Notes: generated by a model from the letters alone, not told the origin. 27,415 nt of DNA from Candidatus Bathyarchaeota archaeon (GCA_026394265.1 JAPKYO010000044.1:1-27415); one strand, 5' to 3'; positions 1 through 7,622 are shown, counted from the first letter of the stretch. Numbers and translations are program-made.

Positions 1-180
1 TTCAAGGAACTCTTCGGCATCGAAGTCGTCCCGATCGGCGGAGGCGGCATCGACGGCGCCGAGGGCGCCAAGATATTCCTCCTCGACGGCGACGACGACG
101 CGGTGAAGGAGGCGGTCGCGTTGGTCAAGTCCATACGCGGCGAGCCGAAGCTCACCACCCGCACCATCAAGCAGAAGTAG
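1..180 (+). CDS. C-terminal fragment of an unidentified protein
   Basis: An open frame runs from the left edge to a TAG at 178-180 and encodes the last 59 residues of a protein whose start lies outside the window. The fragment has a glycine-rich turn (VVPIGGGGIDGAEGA), a short hydrophobic strand and a basic tail ending TIKQK. Codon third positions are GC-rich like those of neighbouring genes, which supports real coding. I do not recognise the family. The end overlaps the convergent glycosylase-like gene by 14 nt. Confidence 0.6.
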   Translation, partial: FKELFGIEVVPIGGGGIDGAEGAKIFLLDGDDDAVKEAVALVKSIRGEPKLTTRTIKQK

Positions 181-1381
181 GCGCCTTTTCTAGCCGCCAC
201 TCTATCTTCTCCGCCCCGTTGAAGCGGGCGAAATCATCCAGCGTCTTCTGGAACTCGTTCTGGTACGCCTCGTCGGGCTTGAATCCGTCCTCGTACCAGA
301 GGCCGCGGACGATGAGTGTCTTCTCCTTCCGCTCCAGCTTGGGGTCGAGGCGCCCGACGAGCCTGTCGCCGTAGAGTATGGGCGTCGTGAAGTAGCCGTA
401 TCTCCTCTGCTCCGGCTTCAGGTAGACCTCAAGCGCCCGCTCGAAGCCGAAGAGTGTATCGAGCCTGTCGGCTTGCCAGAGGAGGCTGTCGAAGTAGTTG
501 GCGAAGCGGACGCCGCAGTAGTCCCAATCATTCTCCAGCTCCCCGAGACGCGGCGCGTCCTCCGCGAGGCAGTAGTAGGGGGTCTTCAGCCCCTCGACGC
601 TCAGCCTCGCGGCGGCGCCCTCCTCCACCAGCCCGTCGAGGAGGGCCTGAATCTGCTTCGTCGCCAACCCGAGCTTGACGCACCACGTGTGGTAGTAGGA
701 CTTTACGTCGGCGGGCTTGGTGGCGCCGAGGCAGCCGAGGGTACGAGTGGCGAAGAACCTGTTCCTCTCCTCCTCGGTGGGTTCCGTGGCGTCGACCCAG
801 CCGGGGAGAACCCTCTCGGTGAGGTCGTATATTCTCTGGAAGCCGTCTCGGCGGGTGACCATGAGGTCGCCGGCGCTGAAGAGTGCCTCTAGGGCGCGCT
901 TAGATGGCTTCCACCCCCACCATCCGCTGCTCGGCTTCTTCCCCTCGAAGTCTGCGCTACCCAAGGGGCCTTCTTTCTTGACCCGTTCGAGGGCGGAGTC
1001 GACGAGGTCGGGGTCGACTCGGCTGAACCAGCCCGTGTGTATGACCCTGCTTCGGGCCCTCTCCTTGTTGGCGGCGATGAGGTATCTCCAGTGCTCCATC
1101 GGCATGTAGCACATGGCGTGGCCCCAGCCCTCGAAGATGCGCCGGTCCTCGTAGGCGAGTGTGTGGAGGTCCTGCTTCTTGTACTGCCCCAGCCGGGTCC
1201 AGAGGGTGAAGTAGTGCGCCCGCTCCACGACGTTTATCGTGTCTATCTGGACGCATCCGAGGCGCCCGATGGTCTCCCCGACCTTCTTCTTCGTCGCCCT
1301 CTTCGGCGGCTCGCCTATGCCCTGCTTCTCCAGCTGAAGCCGACGAACGGCGTCCACAGAAACATTCAGCGCAGAGACCAT
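167..1381 (-). CDS. YcaQ/AlkX-type winged-helix DNA glycosylase homologue
   Basis: This 404-residue protein belongs to the HTH_42/YcaQ family (formerly DUF1006). Characterised bacterial members unhook DNA interstrand crosslinks and excise bulky alkylated bases. The family's catalytic Q-x-D signature is visible as VQIDT, with Gln45 and Asp47. An aromatic region (HYFTLWTRLGQY) follows, and the C-terminal block GYFTTPILYGDRLVGRLDPK, typical of the family, is present. Length fits the family. The ATG at 1381 lies about 28 nt downstream of a TATA-like TTTAAAC and lacks a Shine-Dalgarno, so a leaderless mRNA is likely. Family assignment is confident; activity in this archaeon is inferred. Confidence 0.85.
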   Translation of the reverse strand: MVSALNVSVDAVRRLQLEKQGIGEPPKRATKKKVGETIGRLGCVQIDTINVVERAHYFTLWTRLGQYKKQDLHTLAYEDRRIFEGWGHAMCYMPMEHWRYLIAANKERARSRVIHTGWFSRVDPDLVDSALERVKKEGPLGSADFEGKKPSSGWWGWKPSKRALEALFSAGDLMVTRRDGFQRIYDLTERVLPGWVDATEPTEEERNRFFATRTLGCLGATKPADVKSYYHTWCVKLGLATKQIQALLDGLVEEGAAARLSVEGLKTPYYCLAEDAPRLGELENDWDYCGVRFANYFDSLLWQADRLDTLFGFERALEVYLKPEQRRYGYFTTPILYGDRLVGRLDPKLERKEKTLIVRGLWYEDGFKPDEAYQNEFQKTLDDFARFNGAEKIEWRLEKAPTSA

Positions 1382-1404
1382 CCAGACATCATCTACCGGC
1401 TTTT

Positions 1405-1412
1405 GTTTAAAC
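1405..1412 (-). promoter_or_regulatory. TATA box of the YcaQ-like gene
   Basis: Read on the minus strand this is GTTTAAAC, centred about 28 nt upstream of the ATG at 1381. That spacing places transcription start at or next to the start codon. Confidence 0.5.
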
Positions 1413-1502
1413 TTTCATTCTTGACGTGGACTTAAATCACACAGGACGAAAGGTGCACATGGGTGGATGAAAGTGATCGCCGAGGACACCCACATCATGT
1501 GA

Positions 1503-2498
1503 TCATAGCTGCTCGGTCCAGTTAATCGTGTACCGGGCGCCGTCGCCTGTGATGATCACCACGTTGTTGTGCCCACGCGTTGTGATGAACCGTATCGTCC
1601 CGCCGGAGCCGGCCTCAAAGATTATGCCCGCCCCGCTGATGCGCACGCCGGAGCCGTCTACTTCGATGCGCTCGCTAAACGGCGCGATGGCGTCGCGACC
1701 AGCCCACACCTGCGTGATCGTTAGCTCCACCTGGGACGGATTAGAGAAGAATATTGTGTACGTCCACGTCCCAGTTGCCCCGTCGAATACCCGCGTAATC
1801 CGATTGATGTCCGGCGTCAGCAGGTTCTCGGCGCCGCCGTAGCTGGTGCCAGCTGGAGGCACGACCGCCGGGTCGGCGTTTGTCTCCCCGGACGAAGTCA
1901 TCATCGTGAGCAGAAGTGGAAGCAGGACGGCGACGACCACCACCACCCTGAAGCCATTCTTCCCCTGGAACCGGCCTGTCTTCGGGTGCTGAAGCAGACG
2001 CGCGATGACGAGGAAGATGCCCGCGGAGAGTATCAGGGCCGCACGCGCCGTGAGTAAAAATAATAGACCGCCACCCTGATCGATGCCGACTGTCCAGTCC
2101 AGGTAGCGGTCTATGAACCCGAGGCCCGATGTGCCTACAAACAGCGCTAAGAACGCCGGCAAAACCCCGAAAAAGATGGATGATGAGAGGAGCAGGATGG
2201 TTATCGCTCCAAACCAGCCTCGCCTGCCGGATATGAGGTAGAGACACATGATCAGGGGGAGGGCGAAGACCAGTGGCACGAACGGGATAGGATATTGAAT
2301 GATGTACATGTTGAAGAAGATGGCCGCGGCCGCAAGCCAGCCGAGGATGACCAGCGAGTAGATCACGCGTACCCTCCGCTCCCACACTGGCATCTTCGAT
2401 CCGAGTTTAGCCGCCTCTTCCTGTGGTCGGGGTTCTGGCGTCGCCGGGGGTGGGTTGGTCATGGCTGCGTCCCCTATTTGTTTTGGTAGATTTAGCAT
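1503..2498 (-). CDS. Five-helix membrane protein with a C-terminal extracytoplasmic domain
   Basis: This 331-residue orphan has a Pro-rich N-terminus (residues 14-30), a WERRVRVIY segment, then about five membrane helices (roughly 45-66, 70-90, 95-120, 145-170 and 183-200). About 130 residues of beta-rich sequence follow (WTYTIFFSNPSQVELTITQV), probably outside the cell. It is paralogous to the divergently transcribed 2607-3782 protein: both have a W-E-[KR]-[KR] start to the homologous part, a G-[RK]-R between helices and a W-[TV]-Y-[ST]-I strand. Start: the ATG at 2498 has a TATA-like CTTAATAA about 25 nt upstream (leaderless). An internal ATG at 2462 with GGGGA upstream is the alternative. 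Function unknown. Confidence 0.75.
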   Translation of the reverse strand: MLNLPKQIGDAAMTNPPPATPEPRPQEEAAKLGSKMPVWERRVRVIYSLVILGWLAAAAIFFNMYIIQYPIPFVPLVFALPLIMCLYLISGRRGWFGAITILLLSSSIFFGVLPAFLALFVGTSGLGFIDRYLDWTVGIDQGGGLLFLLTARAALILSAGIFLVIARLLQHPKTGRFQGKNGFRVVVVVAVLLPLLLTMMTSSGETNADPAVVPPAGTSYGGAENLLTPDINRITRVFDGATGTWTYTIFFSNPSQVELTITQVWAGRDAIAPFSERIEVDGSGVRISGAGIIFEAGSGGTIRFITTRGHNNVVIITGDGARYTINWTEQL

Positions 2499-2518
2499 TT
2501 TTTTGCGCCGTGGGTCGA

Positions 2519-2527
2519 ATTATTAAG
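2519..2527 (-). promoter_or_regulatory. TATA box for the 1503-2498 membrane gene
   Basis: AT-rich CTTAATAAT on the minus strand, centred about 25 nt upstream of the ATG at 2498. Confidence 0.4.
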
Positions 2528-2552
2528 ATCGACCTGCGAGTAACATATCTAG

Positions 2553-2571
2553 CCTCGCCACATCGGCGAGG
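2553..2571. promoter_or_regulatory. Perfect 7-bp inverted repeat between divergent paralogous genes
   Basis: CCTCGCC and GGCGAGG flank the 5-nt spacer ACATC. The element lies in the 108-nt divergent intergenic region between the two membrane genes. It is downstream of a weak TATA-like AACATATC and upstream of the GTG at 2607. It could be an operator shared by both genes or a hairpin in the plus-strand leader; nothing here shows which. Confidence 0.4.
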
Positions 2572-2606
2572 AACAAAGTCGTCAAGGAAGAAGGTGAGGA
2601 ACCGTC

Positions 2607-3782
2607 GTGGAACTGTGGCCACTGTTCTCGATCATCGTAGTCGCGCTGATACTCATCCCACTCATCAAAGGCAAGAGGGACGGGAGATTCACGAGGCGAA
2701 AAGCGGTGGCCATCCTGGCGGCGGCCCCCATCCTCTTCGTGCTCAGCGGCCTCTTCCTCGCAAACACCCTCGTCAACCCCGCAGACAGCGTCCAGTACCA
2801 GATAGGTCAGGCACTGATCCTCGCCGCCTCCCCGACCCTCCTGCTGTCAGGCATCATCATATATCTCACAGCACCCCACGAAGAAAAAAACCCCACAACG
2901 GCGCAACCACCCTCCACGATGCGCCCCGACGAGAAACCTCCGACGTCTCTGCCGGAGTGGGAGAAGAAGGCGCGTAAAATCTATGGAGCCACGGCGCTCC
3001 TGCTAATCGGGCTGCTAGTAGCCACGTGGAGTCCCCTCATGATTTTCATAGTGGGATTAATCCCGTATATCATCTTCTTTATCTATCTGTTGAGAGGTAA
3101 ACGAAGTTTAGTCGCGTCGCTGTTTTTCCTGCTGATATGGTATGGATGGTTCTCGGCTGTCAGCTGCTCGATGTCACCGATACATTTCTCCCAGATTTTA
3201 TCGGAAGTCATAAAAAATTCGCCGTACTTCGGCCCGCTGGGGTATAACGTGTGGTGGATGTTCTACTCCGTGGTGATGTTTTCGGGCGTCGTTATGCTGC
3301 TCCTCAGCTCGTTGTCGGGCGTCAAGAGGATAGAGAGGGTAATGGCGAGGGTTTTCACCGCGAAGACATGTGCCCTGATTCTCACCGTGCCGGTGATCCT
3401 GATGTTTGCGCTGCCGCCCGGATTCGTGACGAACCCGAATCTGCGTCATCCATCATTTGTGACAGCCCAAGCGATCGACATAGGCATAAACCAAGACCTT
3501 ACGGAGCGATACTTCAACGATACGAGCGGGGAATGGGTGTACTCCATCGCCGTCAGATACTATGGAGACCTGATAATCACGAACGTCTCCTTAGGCGGCA
3601 AAGTCATCTCCCCACCATTTGATAACAGCACAGTCAGGATAACTGAAAATAGTAGTGAAGTTACATCAAATTACTCCCATAGCGGAGTAATTCTGATCAG
3701 GGATAAGGCACTCGTTAACTGGGTGTCCCTCGTCAGCGGGAATTCTCGGGGTGAGGCGATCTACGGCATCAGCTGGTTCTAA
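2607..3782 (+). CDS. Eight-helix membrane protein with a C-terminal extracytoplasmic domain
   Basis: The 391-residue protein starts at a GTG with Shine-Dalgarno-like AGGTGAGGA six nt upstream. Three N-terminal helices (about 5-20, 34-55, 68-88) are followed by a Pro-rich linker (95-115) and the segment LPEWEKKARKIYG. Five more helices follow, then a C-terminal beta-rich domain with many N-x-S/T sites (NDTS, NVS, NST, NSS), consistent with an outside location. From the WEKK segment onward it matches the architecture of the divergent 1503-2498 protein, so the two are an old duplication with three helices gained or lost. No catalytic motif is evident and I do not recognise a named family. Confidence 0.75.
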   Translation: MELWPLFSIIVVALILIPLIKGKRDGRFTRRKAVAILAAAPILFVLSGLFLANTLVNPADSVQYQIGQALILAASPTLLLSGIIIYLTAPHEEKNPTTAQPPSTMRPDEKPPTSLPEWEKKARKIYGATALLLIGLLVATWSPLMIFIVGLIPYIIFFIYLLRGKRSLVASLFFLLIWYGWFSAVSCSMSPIHFSQILSEVIKNSPYFGPLGYNVWWMFYSVVMFSGVVMLLLSSLSGVKRIERVMARVFTAKTCALILTVPVILMFALPPGFVTNPNLRHPSFVTAQAIDIGINQDLTERYFNDTSGEWVYSIAVRYYGDLIITNVSLGGKVISPPFDNSTVRITENSSEVTSNYSHSGVILIRDKALVNWVSLVSGNSRGEAIYGISWF

Positions 3783-3874
3783 GTACAAGATTTCCACAGA
3801 ACGTGGCAGCCATTTCGATAAATTGCCAAGGACGGAATGCCGGCTTCAAACGGGGACTTTCCCGTGGTTGCCGG

Positions 3875-4330
3875 TCAGCCCTTTTTATCGGCGCTTCCGC
3901 CTGCGCTGTGTTCGGCCTTTACCTGGTCGATGATCCTCGCCAACTGATCATAGGGGCTCTTCATGACGCCGAATATGTTCCCCGCGCCGAGCGCATACAT
4001 CGATGACATCAGGGTGAAGGAACAGGCCGCCTCGCCCCCGTCGGCCTTGTAGCGAACCCTGAGAAAGGGCGTCCCCCACACCCTATCCGCCTTCGCCTCA
4101 TTGACATCGTCTATCGCGACGGTGAAGCTTCCCTCGTTCTTCAGCCCTTCATCTATCTTATCCGAGTAGTCGGTGGGTTTGGCGGTCATGAACTTCCCGC
4201 CGGGGTACTTTACGTAGACAAGCCTGCGACTCGTGAGGAGGAGCTGGCCCTTCATGGCCTGGCCCATCCCGGGTTTTTCCTTCGGGTAGAAGCCTACCTC
4301 GACCTTCGCCACTATGTTCTCAGAATCCAA
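3875..4330 (-). CDS. PH/GRAM-like domain protein
   Basis: A 151-residue soluble protein. The strand pattern MKGQLLLTSRRLVYVKYPGG near residues 26-45 is characteristic of bacterial/archaeal PH-like and GRAM domains, where a conserved L-T-x-x-R-L-x-Y follows the first strands. The remainder alternates short strands (SFTVAIDDV, FLRVRYKA) and ends with an amphipathic helix (YDQLARIIDQVKAEH). The start is a TTG at 4330 with a weak GGAAG upstream; the next Met is residue 22, which would cut into the domain. It is convergent with the membrane gene at 2607-3782. The ligand or partner is unknown. Confidence 0.7.
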   Translation of the reverse strand: MDSENIVAKVEVGFYPKEKPGMGQAMKGQLLLTSRRLVYVKYPGGKFMTAKPTDYSDKIDEGLKNEGSFTVAIDDVNEAKADRVWGTPFLRVRYKADGGEAACSFTLMSSMYALGAGNIFGVMKSPYDQLARIIDQVKAEHSAGGSADKKG

Positions 4331-4365
4331 TCGCTTCCACGTATACCGTGCTTGACGGTTCGGCT

Positions 4366-4375
4366 TTAAGTATTA
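4366..4375 (-). promoter_or_regulatory. TATA box of the PH-like gene
   Basis: Minus-strand AATACTTAAA, about 40 nt upstream of the TTG start, implying a leader of roughly 10-15 nt. Confidence 0.35.
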
Positions 4376-4455
4376 TCCTCAATGGCGTGAAAAACTTACA
4401 TACACGTTCATTGGCTTTTCTCAACTTGCTGGGAAGTTTCATTTAGGTTGGAAAG

Positions 4456-4465
4456 ACATATATCG
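4456..4465 (+). promoter_or_regulatory. TATA box of the small membrane protein gene
   Basis: ACATATATCG, about 36 nt upstream of the ATG at 4496. A TGAGG Shine-Dalgarno follows just before the start. Confidence 0.4.
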
Positions 4466-4495
4466 ATAAACGTAGGTAAGGTTAGTTGAGGCTAG

Positions 4496-4714
4496 ATGGA
4501 CCTTTTTGGGATGTTTGAGTTCGCGGCGATCATAGGGAGCATAATCATCATCCCCCTCGCATACGCCCTCCTCAAGAGAGACAGGCCGGAGAGGCGGGAG
4601 AAACCGAAGCCACAGCCCCCACAGGAGCCGACGTACTGGAAGGAGATGGCGCTCTACCAGTACGGCGAGGAACTCCTGGAGAGGTACAGGAAGAAAAGGG
4701 AAGACGAGAAGTGA
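4496..4714 (+). CDS. Small single-pass membrane protein
   Basis: This 72-residue protein has one N-terminal hydrophobic helix (about residues 8-26, FAAIIGSIIIIPLAYALL). A basic, Pro-rich linker (RDRPERREKPKPQPPQEP) and a charged amphipathic helix ending in KKREDEK follow, placing most of the protein in the cytoplasm. The start has both a TGAGG Shine-Dalgarno and an upstream TATA box. Its stop is 52 nt before cbf5, which has its own promoter-like TTATAG. Function unknown. Confidence 0.65.
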   Translation: MDLFGMFEFAAIIGSIIIIPLAYALLKRDRPERREKPKPQPPQEPTYWKEMALYQYGEELLERYRKKREDEK

Positions 4715-4766
4715 CGCGTCTGCGCCATGCTTATAGACCCGGGTACAGATTGAAGGGGGGATAAGC

Positions 4767-5747
4767 ATGCCGGAGCAACCCGCCTGGGAGATAAAGAGAA
4801 CCATCTACACACGCGCCGAGGAGAACTTCAACACCAGCCTCGGCCTCCCACCCGAGGACCGGAACCTCCAGCAGATGCTCAAACGCGGCGTAGTCGTCGT
4901 CGACAAGGTCCCCGGACCAACGAGCCACGAGGTCGTCGCATGGGTCAAGAAGCTCATGGAGCTAGACCACGTCGGCCACGGCGGGACCCTCGACCCAAAG
5001 GTCACAGGCGTCCTCCCCGTCACCGTCGAGGACTCCACAAAGTGCGTACAGGCACTCCTCGACGCGGGGAAGCAGTACGTCACCATAATGAGGACACACG
5101 AGGATGTGGAGGAGAAGCGTCTAGTCTCGATCCTGAAGGAGTTTGAGGGCGAGATATTCCAGAGGCCACCGCTCAGGTCAGCGGTGAGCAGACGCCTGCG
5201 CACCCGCCGCATCTACAAGATAGAGTACCTCGAAGGAGACGGCAGAAACTGGCTCTTCAAGGTCGACTGCCAGAGCGGCACCTACATCAGGAAGCTCTGC
5301 AGCGACGTCGGCGAGGTCCTCGGCGGCGGCGCACACATGCACGAGCTACGCAGGACGCGAAGCGGCCCATTCCTCGAATCTCAGGCGGTCACCCTCTACG
5401 ACATCGCGGACGCTATGGATCTCTACAAGGAGGGGGATGAGAAGCCGCTCATGAAGATACTCCACCCCGTCGAGGAGGCGCTCTCCCTGCTGCCACACGT
5501 CTGGATCAGGGACTCCGCCGTCGAGGCCATCTGCACCGGCGCGCAGCTCGCCGTCCCCGGAATCCTCCGCCTGGAGTCAGGCATCGAGCCGAAGGGGCTG
5601 ATCGCGGTCATGTCGCAGCGGAACGAGGCAGTCGCCCTCATGAAGGCGGAGATGAACACCGATACCATCGTCAAGGAGGAGCACGGCATAGCCGCCATCC
5701 CCGAGCGCGTCATAATGATCAGGGGAACCTACCCGAAGTCGTGGTAG
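4767..5747 (+). CDS. cbf5: Cbf5/dyskerin-type tRNA/rRNA pseudouridine synthase
   Basis: This is the catalytic subunit of archaeal H/ACA ribonucleoprotein, which isomerises uridine to pseudouridine in rRNA (guided by H/ACA RNAs) and at tRNA U55. The TruB signature VGHGGTLDPKVTGVLPV contains the catalytic Asp76. The GTYIRKLCSDVGEVLGGGAHM block and a C-terminal PUA domain (about residues 250-326) follow. At 326 residues it matches archaeal Cbf5 length, with the N-terminal extension before the catalytic domain. A strong GGGGGAT Shine-Dalgarno precedes the ATG, with TTATAG about 36 nt upstream. The methyltransferase gene overlaps its 3' end, forming an RNA-modification unit. Confidence 0.96.
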   Translation: MPEQPAWEIKRTIYTRAEENFNTSLGLPPEDRNLQQMLKRGVVVVDKVPGPTSHEVVAWVKKLMELDHVGHGGTLDPKVTGVLPVTVEDSTKCVQALLDAGKQYVTIMRTHEDVEEKRLVSILKEFEGEIFQRPPLRSAVSRRLRTRRIYKIEYLEGDGRNWLFKVDCQSGTYIRKLCSDVGEVLGGGAHMHELRRTRSGPFLESQAVTLYDIADAMDLYKEGDEKPLMKILHPVEEALSLLPHVWIRDSAVEAICTGAQLAVPGILRLESGIEPKGLIAVMSQRNEAVALMKAEMNTDTIVKEEHGIAAIPERVIMIRGTYPKSW

Positions 5748-6370
5748 GGGTGTCCGAGCACTACTTCTCCGAGAACCCTACGTCCCCCGAGGAGCGGGGC
5801 CTCATCAGGTGCACACTCAGGGGCCTCGGCTTCGAGTTTGAGACAAACTCGGGCATCTTCAGCCACAAGAGGATCGATAACGGCACCCGCCTCCTCATCG
5901 AGTCGATGAACCTACCCCCCGCCGGCAGGGTACTCGACCTCGGCTGCGGCTACGGGGCAATAGGCATCGTCGCGGCGAGGCTTAACCCCGCCCTAGATGT
6001 CTGGATGACCGACGTGAACAGCCGCGCGGTCGCCCTCGCCGAGGGAAACATCAAACGAAACAGGGTCAAGGCCAACGTGAGGCAGGGCAACCTCTACGAC
6101 GCCGTTGATGGGCTGTTCTTCGATCTGATACTCACGAACCCGCCCATCTCCGCCGGCATAGAGAACACCGTGAAGCCGATGATCGTCGGCGCACCGGCAC
6201 ACCTCGTTGAGGGGGGAGCGCTGCAGCTCGTCGTACAGAGCAACAAGGGGGGCAAAACCCTATCCCGGATCATGGAGGAGGCCTTCGGATGCGTCGAGGT
6301 AACCTCAAAGGGCGGAGGCTTCAGGGTCCTCACAGCCGTCAAGACCCGACGCGATGATCCACGGGTTTAG
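5741..6370 (+). CDS. RsmC-like class I SAM-dependent methyltransferase
   Basis: A 209-residue Rossmann-fold methyltransferase with SAM motif I DLGCGYG (residues 66-72), an acidic motif II (MTDVNSRA) and the catalytic NPPI at 133-136, typical of N2-guanine or N6-adenine RNA/DNA methylases. The N-terminal HYFSENP and SGIFSHKRIDNGTRLLIE blocks match the archaeal RsmC/MJ0882-like group, so 16S rRNA guanine is a plausible target. The GTG at 5741 overlaps the cbf5 stop by 7 nt; an in-frame GTG at 5750 (protein start SEHYF) is equally possible and closer to the usual family start. Coexpression with cbf5 supports an RNA-modification role. The exact substrate is inferred. Confidence 0.85.
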   Translation: MVGVSEHYFSENPTSPEERGLIRCTLRGLGFEFETNSGIFSHKRIDNGTRLLIESMNLPPAGRVLDLGCGYGAIGIVAARLNPALDVWMTDVNSRAVALAEGNIKRNRVKANVRQGNLYDAVDGLFFDLILTNPPISAGIENTVKPMIVGAPAHLVEGGALQLVVQSNKGGKTLSRIMEEAFGCVEVTSKGGGFRVLTAVKTRRDDPRV

Positions 6371-6825
6371 ATGATGAAGTAGCGTGGGCAGATCTCGCCG
6401 CCTCCGGCCCAGAGGGCGGTCTGGATGTTCTTGATCCCCGGGATGGCGGCGATCTCCTTCCCCAGCCTCATGAGGTGGTCGAAGTCGTGTATGACGCCGA
6501 TCGCGAGCAGGTCGTGGTCGCCGACGGTCTTCGTGGCGACGATGATGTTCGGCATCTTTATGATGGTCTTGAGGATGCTGGTCGAGTCGGTCTTCGCGCC
6601 ACGGCTCGTTGAGACGTCTATGTGGAACGCGGCCATGCCCTCGTACCCGATCTTCCTCGGCTCGACGATGACGGTTGAGCCCCTGATGTTCCCCGCCTCC
6701 TTGAGCCTCTGGAACCGGTTTATGATGGTGTCCGGGCTCCTATCCAACTCCTTCGCCATCTTTCGGAAGCTCGTCCTCGCGTCCGCGGTGAGCATCTCTA
6801 CGATCCTCTCATCAACCTCGTCCAT
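6367..6825 (-). CDS. Lrp/AsnC-family regulator, second gene of pair 1
   Basis: A 152-residue Lrp/AsnC protein. The N-terminal winged helix-turn-helix contains the recognition segment SPDTIINRFQRLKEAG (about 29-44), with the usual G-x-I-R-G-S wing. A C-terminal RAM ligand-binding domain follows, containing VGDHDLLAIGVIHDFDHL (about 100-117), and the protein ends CPRYFII. Its ATG overlaps the preceding gene's stop as TGATG, and GGAGGG precedes it, so it is translationally coupled to its partner. Its 3' end overlaps the convergent methyltransferase by 4 nt. It is about 75% identical by eye to the 10397-10855 protein. Effector and targets are unknown. Confidence 0.93.
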   Translation of the reverse strand: MDEVDERIVEMLTADARTSFRKMAKELDRSPDTIINRFQRLKEAGNIRGSTVIVEPRKIGYEGMAAFHIDVSTSRGAKTDSTSILKTIIKMPNIIVATKTVGDHDLLAIGVIHDFDHLMRLGKEIAAIPGIKNIQTALWAGGGEICPRYFII

Positions 6826-7298
6826 CAGTCCACCCTCCTCTTGAGCCCCTCTAGCTCGAAGTTCTCGGGGCAGAGAAGTATGTCTTCGACCCAGAGGCTC
6901 GTCTTCACCTCCCTGACGTCGTGTAGGGACTTTGTCTGCTCTATCAGCGTGTTGAGTTCGTTCATGTTCCTGCTCAGGACGACGGCGAATACGTTCTGCA
7001 TGCCGACACTGGGCGTGCAGAATGCGACCCCGGGCTGCTTCCTCAGCGTCTCGACGACCTCCTCGACGTGCAGGGGGTCGACGCCTATCTCGAGGCTTGC
7101 GGGGCAGTCTAGCCCGAAGCGGCGCGGGTCGAGGAGGATGGTGGTCCCCCTCACCACGCCGTCTCTGCGGAGCCGCTGGAACCGCTTTATGATCGTGTCG
7201 ATGCTGACGCCGCACTCCTTCGCTATGTCGGCGAAGTTGACGCGCGCATCCTTCTGGAGGTTGCGGAGTATTCTGATGTCGGTGTCGTCGAATTTCAT
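6825..7298 (-). CDS. Lrp/AsnC-family regulator, first gene of pair 1
   Basis: A 157-residue Lrp/AsnC regulator beginning MKFDDTDIRIL. It has an HTH with the segment SIDTIIKRFQRLRRDGVVRG and a RAM domain, and ends in LWVEDILLCPENFELEGL. The ATG at 7298 was chosen over an upstream in-frame GTG at 7307. A GGTGA Shine-Dalgarno lies just upstream, and the paralogue at 10861-11328 starts at the same residue. It is cotranscribed with the 6367-6825 gene; the two may form heteromers. A 9-bp inverted repeat directly upstream suggests autoregulation. Confidence 0.93.
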   Translation of the reverse strand: MKFDDTDIRILRNLQKDARVNFADIAKECGVSIDTIIKRFQRLRRDGVVRGTTILLDPRRFGLDCPASLEIGVDPLHVEEVVETLRKQPGVAFCTPSVGMQNVFAVVLSRNMNELNTLIEQTKSLHDVREVKTSLWVEDILLCPENFELEGLKRRVD

Positions 7299-7299
7299 G

Positions 7300-7326
7300 G
7301 GGGTCACCTGAACGTTGGGTGACCCC
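7300..7326. promoter_or_regulatory. 9-bp inverted repeat, candidate Lrp operator
   Basis: GGGGTCACC and GGTGACCCC are perfect inverted arms around a 9-nt spacer that contains AACGTT. On the minus strand it sits between the TATA-like TTTTAAGC and the ATG at 7298, so it covers the expected transcription start. That is a classic position for an autorepressor site. Binding is inferred from symmetry and position only. Confidence 0.55.
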
Positions 7327-7327
7327 G

Positions 7328-7338
7328 CTTAAAATTGT
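7328..7338 (-). promoter_or_regulatory. TATA box of Lrp pair 1
   Basis: Minus-strand CAATTTTAAGC, about 35 nt upstream of the ATG at 7298 and adjacent to the 9-bp inverted repeat. It lies just past the end of yhbY, so the Lrp pair has its own promoter. Confidence 0.45.
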
Positions 7339-7343
7339 GTGCC

Positions 7344-7622
7344 TTATTCGGACACTTCGGGCTTTTCCCGGTATAATATGGCGACGTTGCCGATGACGTC
7401 TACGAGGGCGGAGCTCGTGGCGCCGGCTATCTCCACGGAGAGCTCCTTGCGGGTCTCCTTGAATCCGAGGAACTTGACTTTGATGAGTTCGTGGTCGGTG
7501 AGGGCCTTGTCTATGTGTGCGAGTGACTCGGGGGTGACGCCGTATTTGCCTATGTGGGCGACGGGGTCGAGTTCGTGTGCCTTTGCCTTTAGTTCGGCGC
7601 GCCTCTTCGAGGTGAGCTCCAT
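7344..7622 (-). CDS. YhbY/CRS1-type (CRM domain) RNA-binding protein
   Basis: A 92-residue protein that is entirely one CRM/YhbY domain: an N-terminal R-x-x-L-K-x-x-A-H helix, the GKYGVT loop (about 24-29), ALTDHELIKVKFLG and a final strand VDVIGNVAILYREK. Bacterial YhbY associates with pre-50S ribosomal particles, and archaeal homologues are presumed ribosome-assembly or RNA-binding factors. The ATG at 7622 is preceded only by a weak TGAGA. It is transcribed away from the tRNA-Gln gene and lies 46 nt upstream of the Lrp pair on the same strand. Confidence 0.88.
   Translation of the reverse strand: MELTSKRRAELKAKAHELDPVAHIGKYGVTPESLAHIDKALTDHELIKVKFLGFKETRKELSVEIAGATSSALVDVIGNVAILYREKPEVSE

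Noticed and set aside
454..892. Plus-strand frames inside the YcaQ-like gene
   Set aside because: They are antisense shadows of a GC-rich coding region.
1456..1501. Imperfect inverted repeat (CACATGGGTG with CACCCACATCATGTG) between two minus-strand genes
   Set aside because: It might be a terminator hairpin, but the arms need a bulge and no T tract follows on the minus strand, so it is not listed as a feature.
6367..7298. Annotation of the Lrp-like pair as AhbA/AhbB sirohaem decarboxylases, which are also paired Lrp-fold proteins
   Set aside because: The HTH recognition helices and RAM domains follow true Lrp/AsnC regulators, and no haem or sirohaem genes are nearby.
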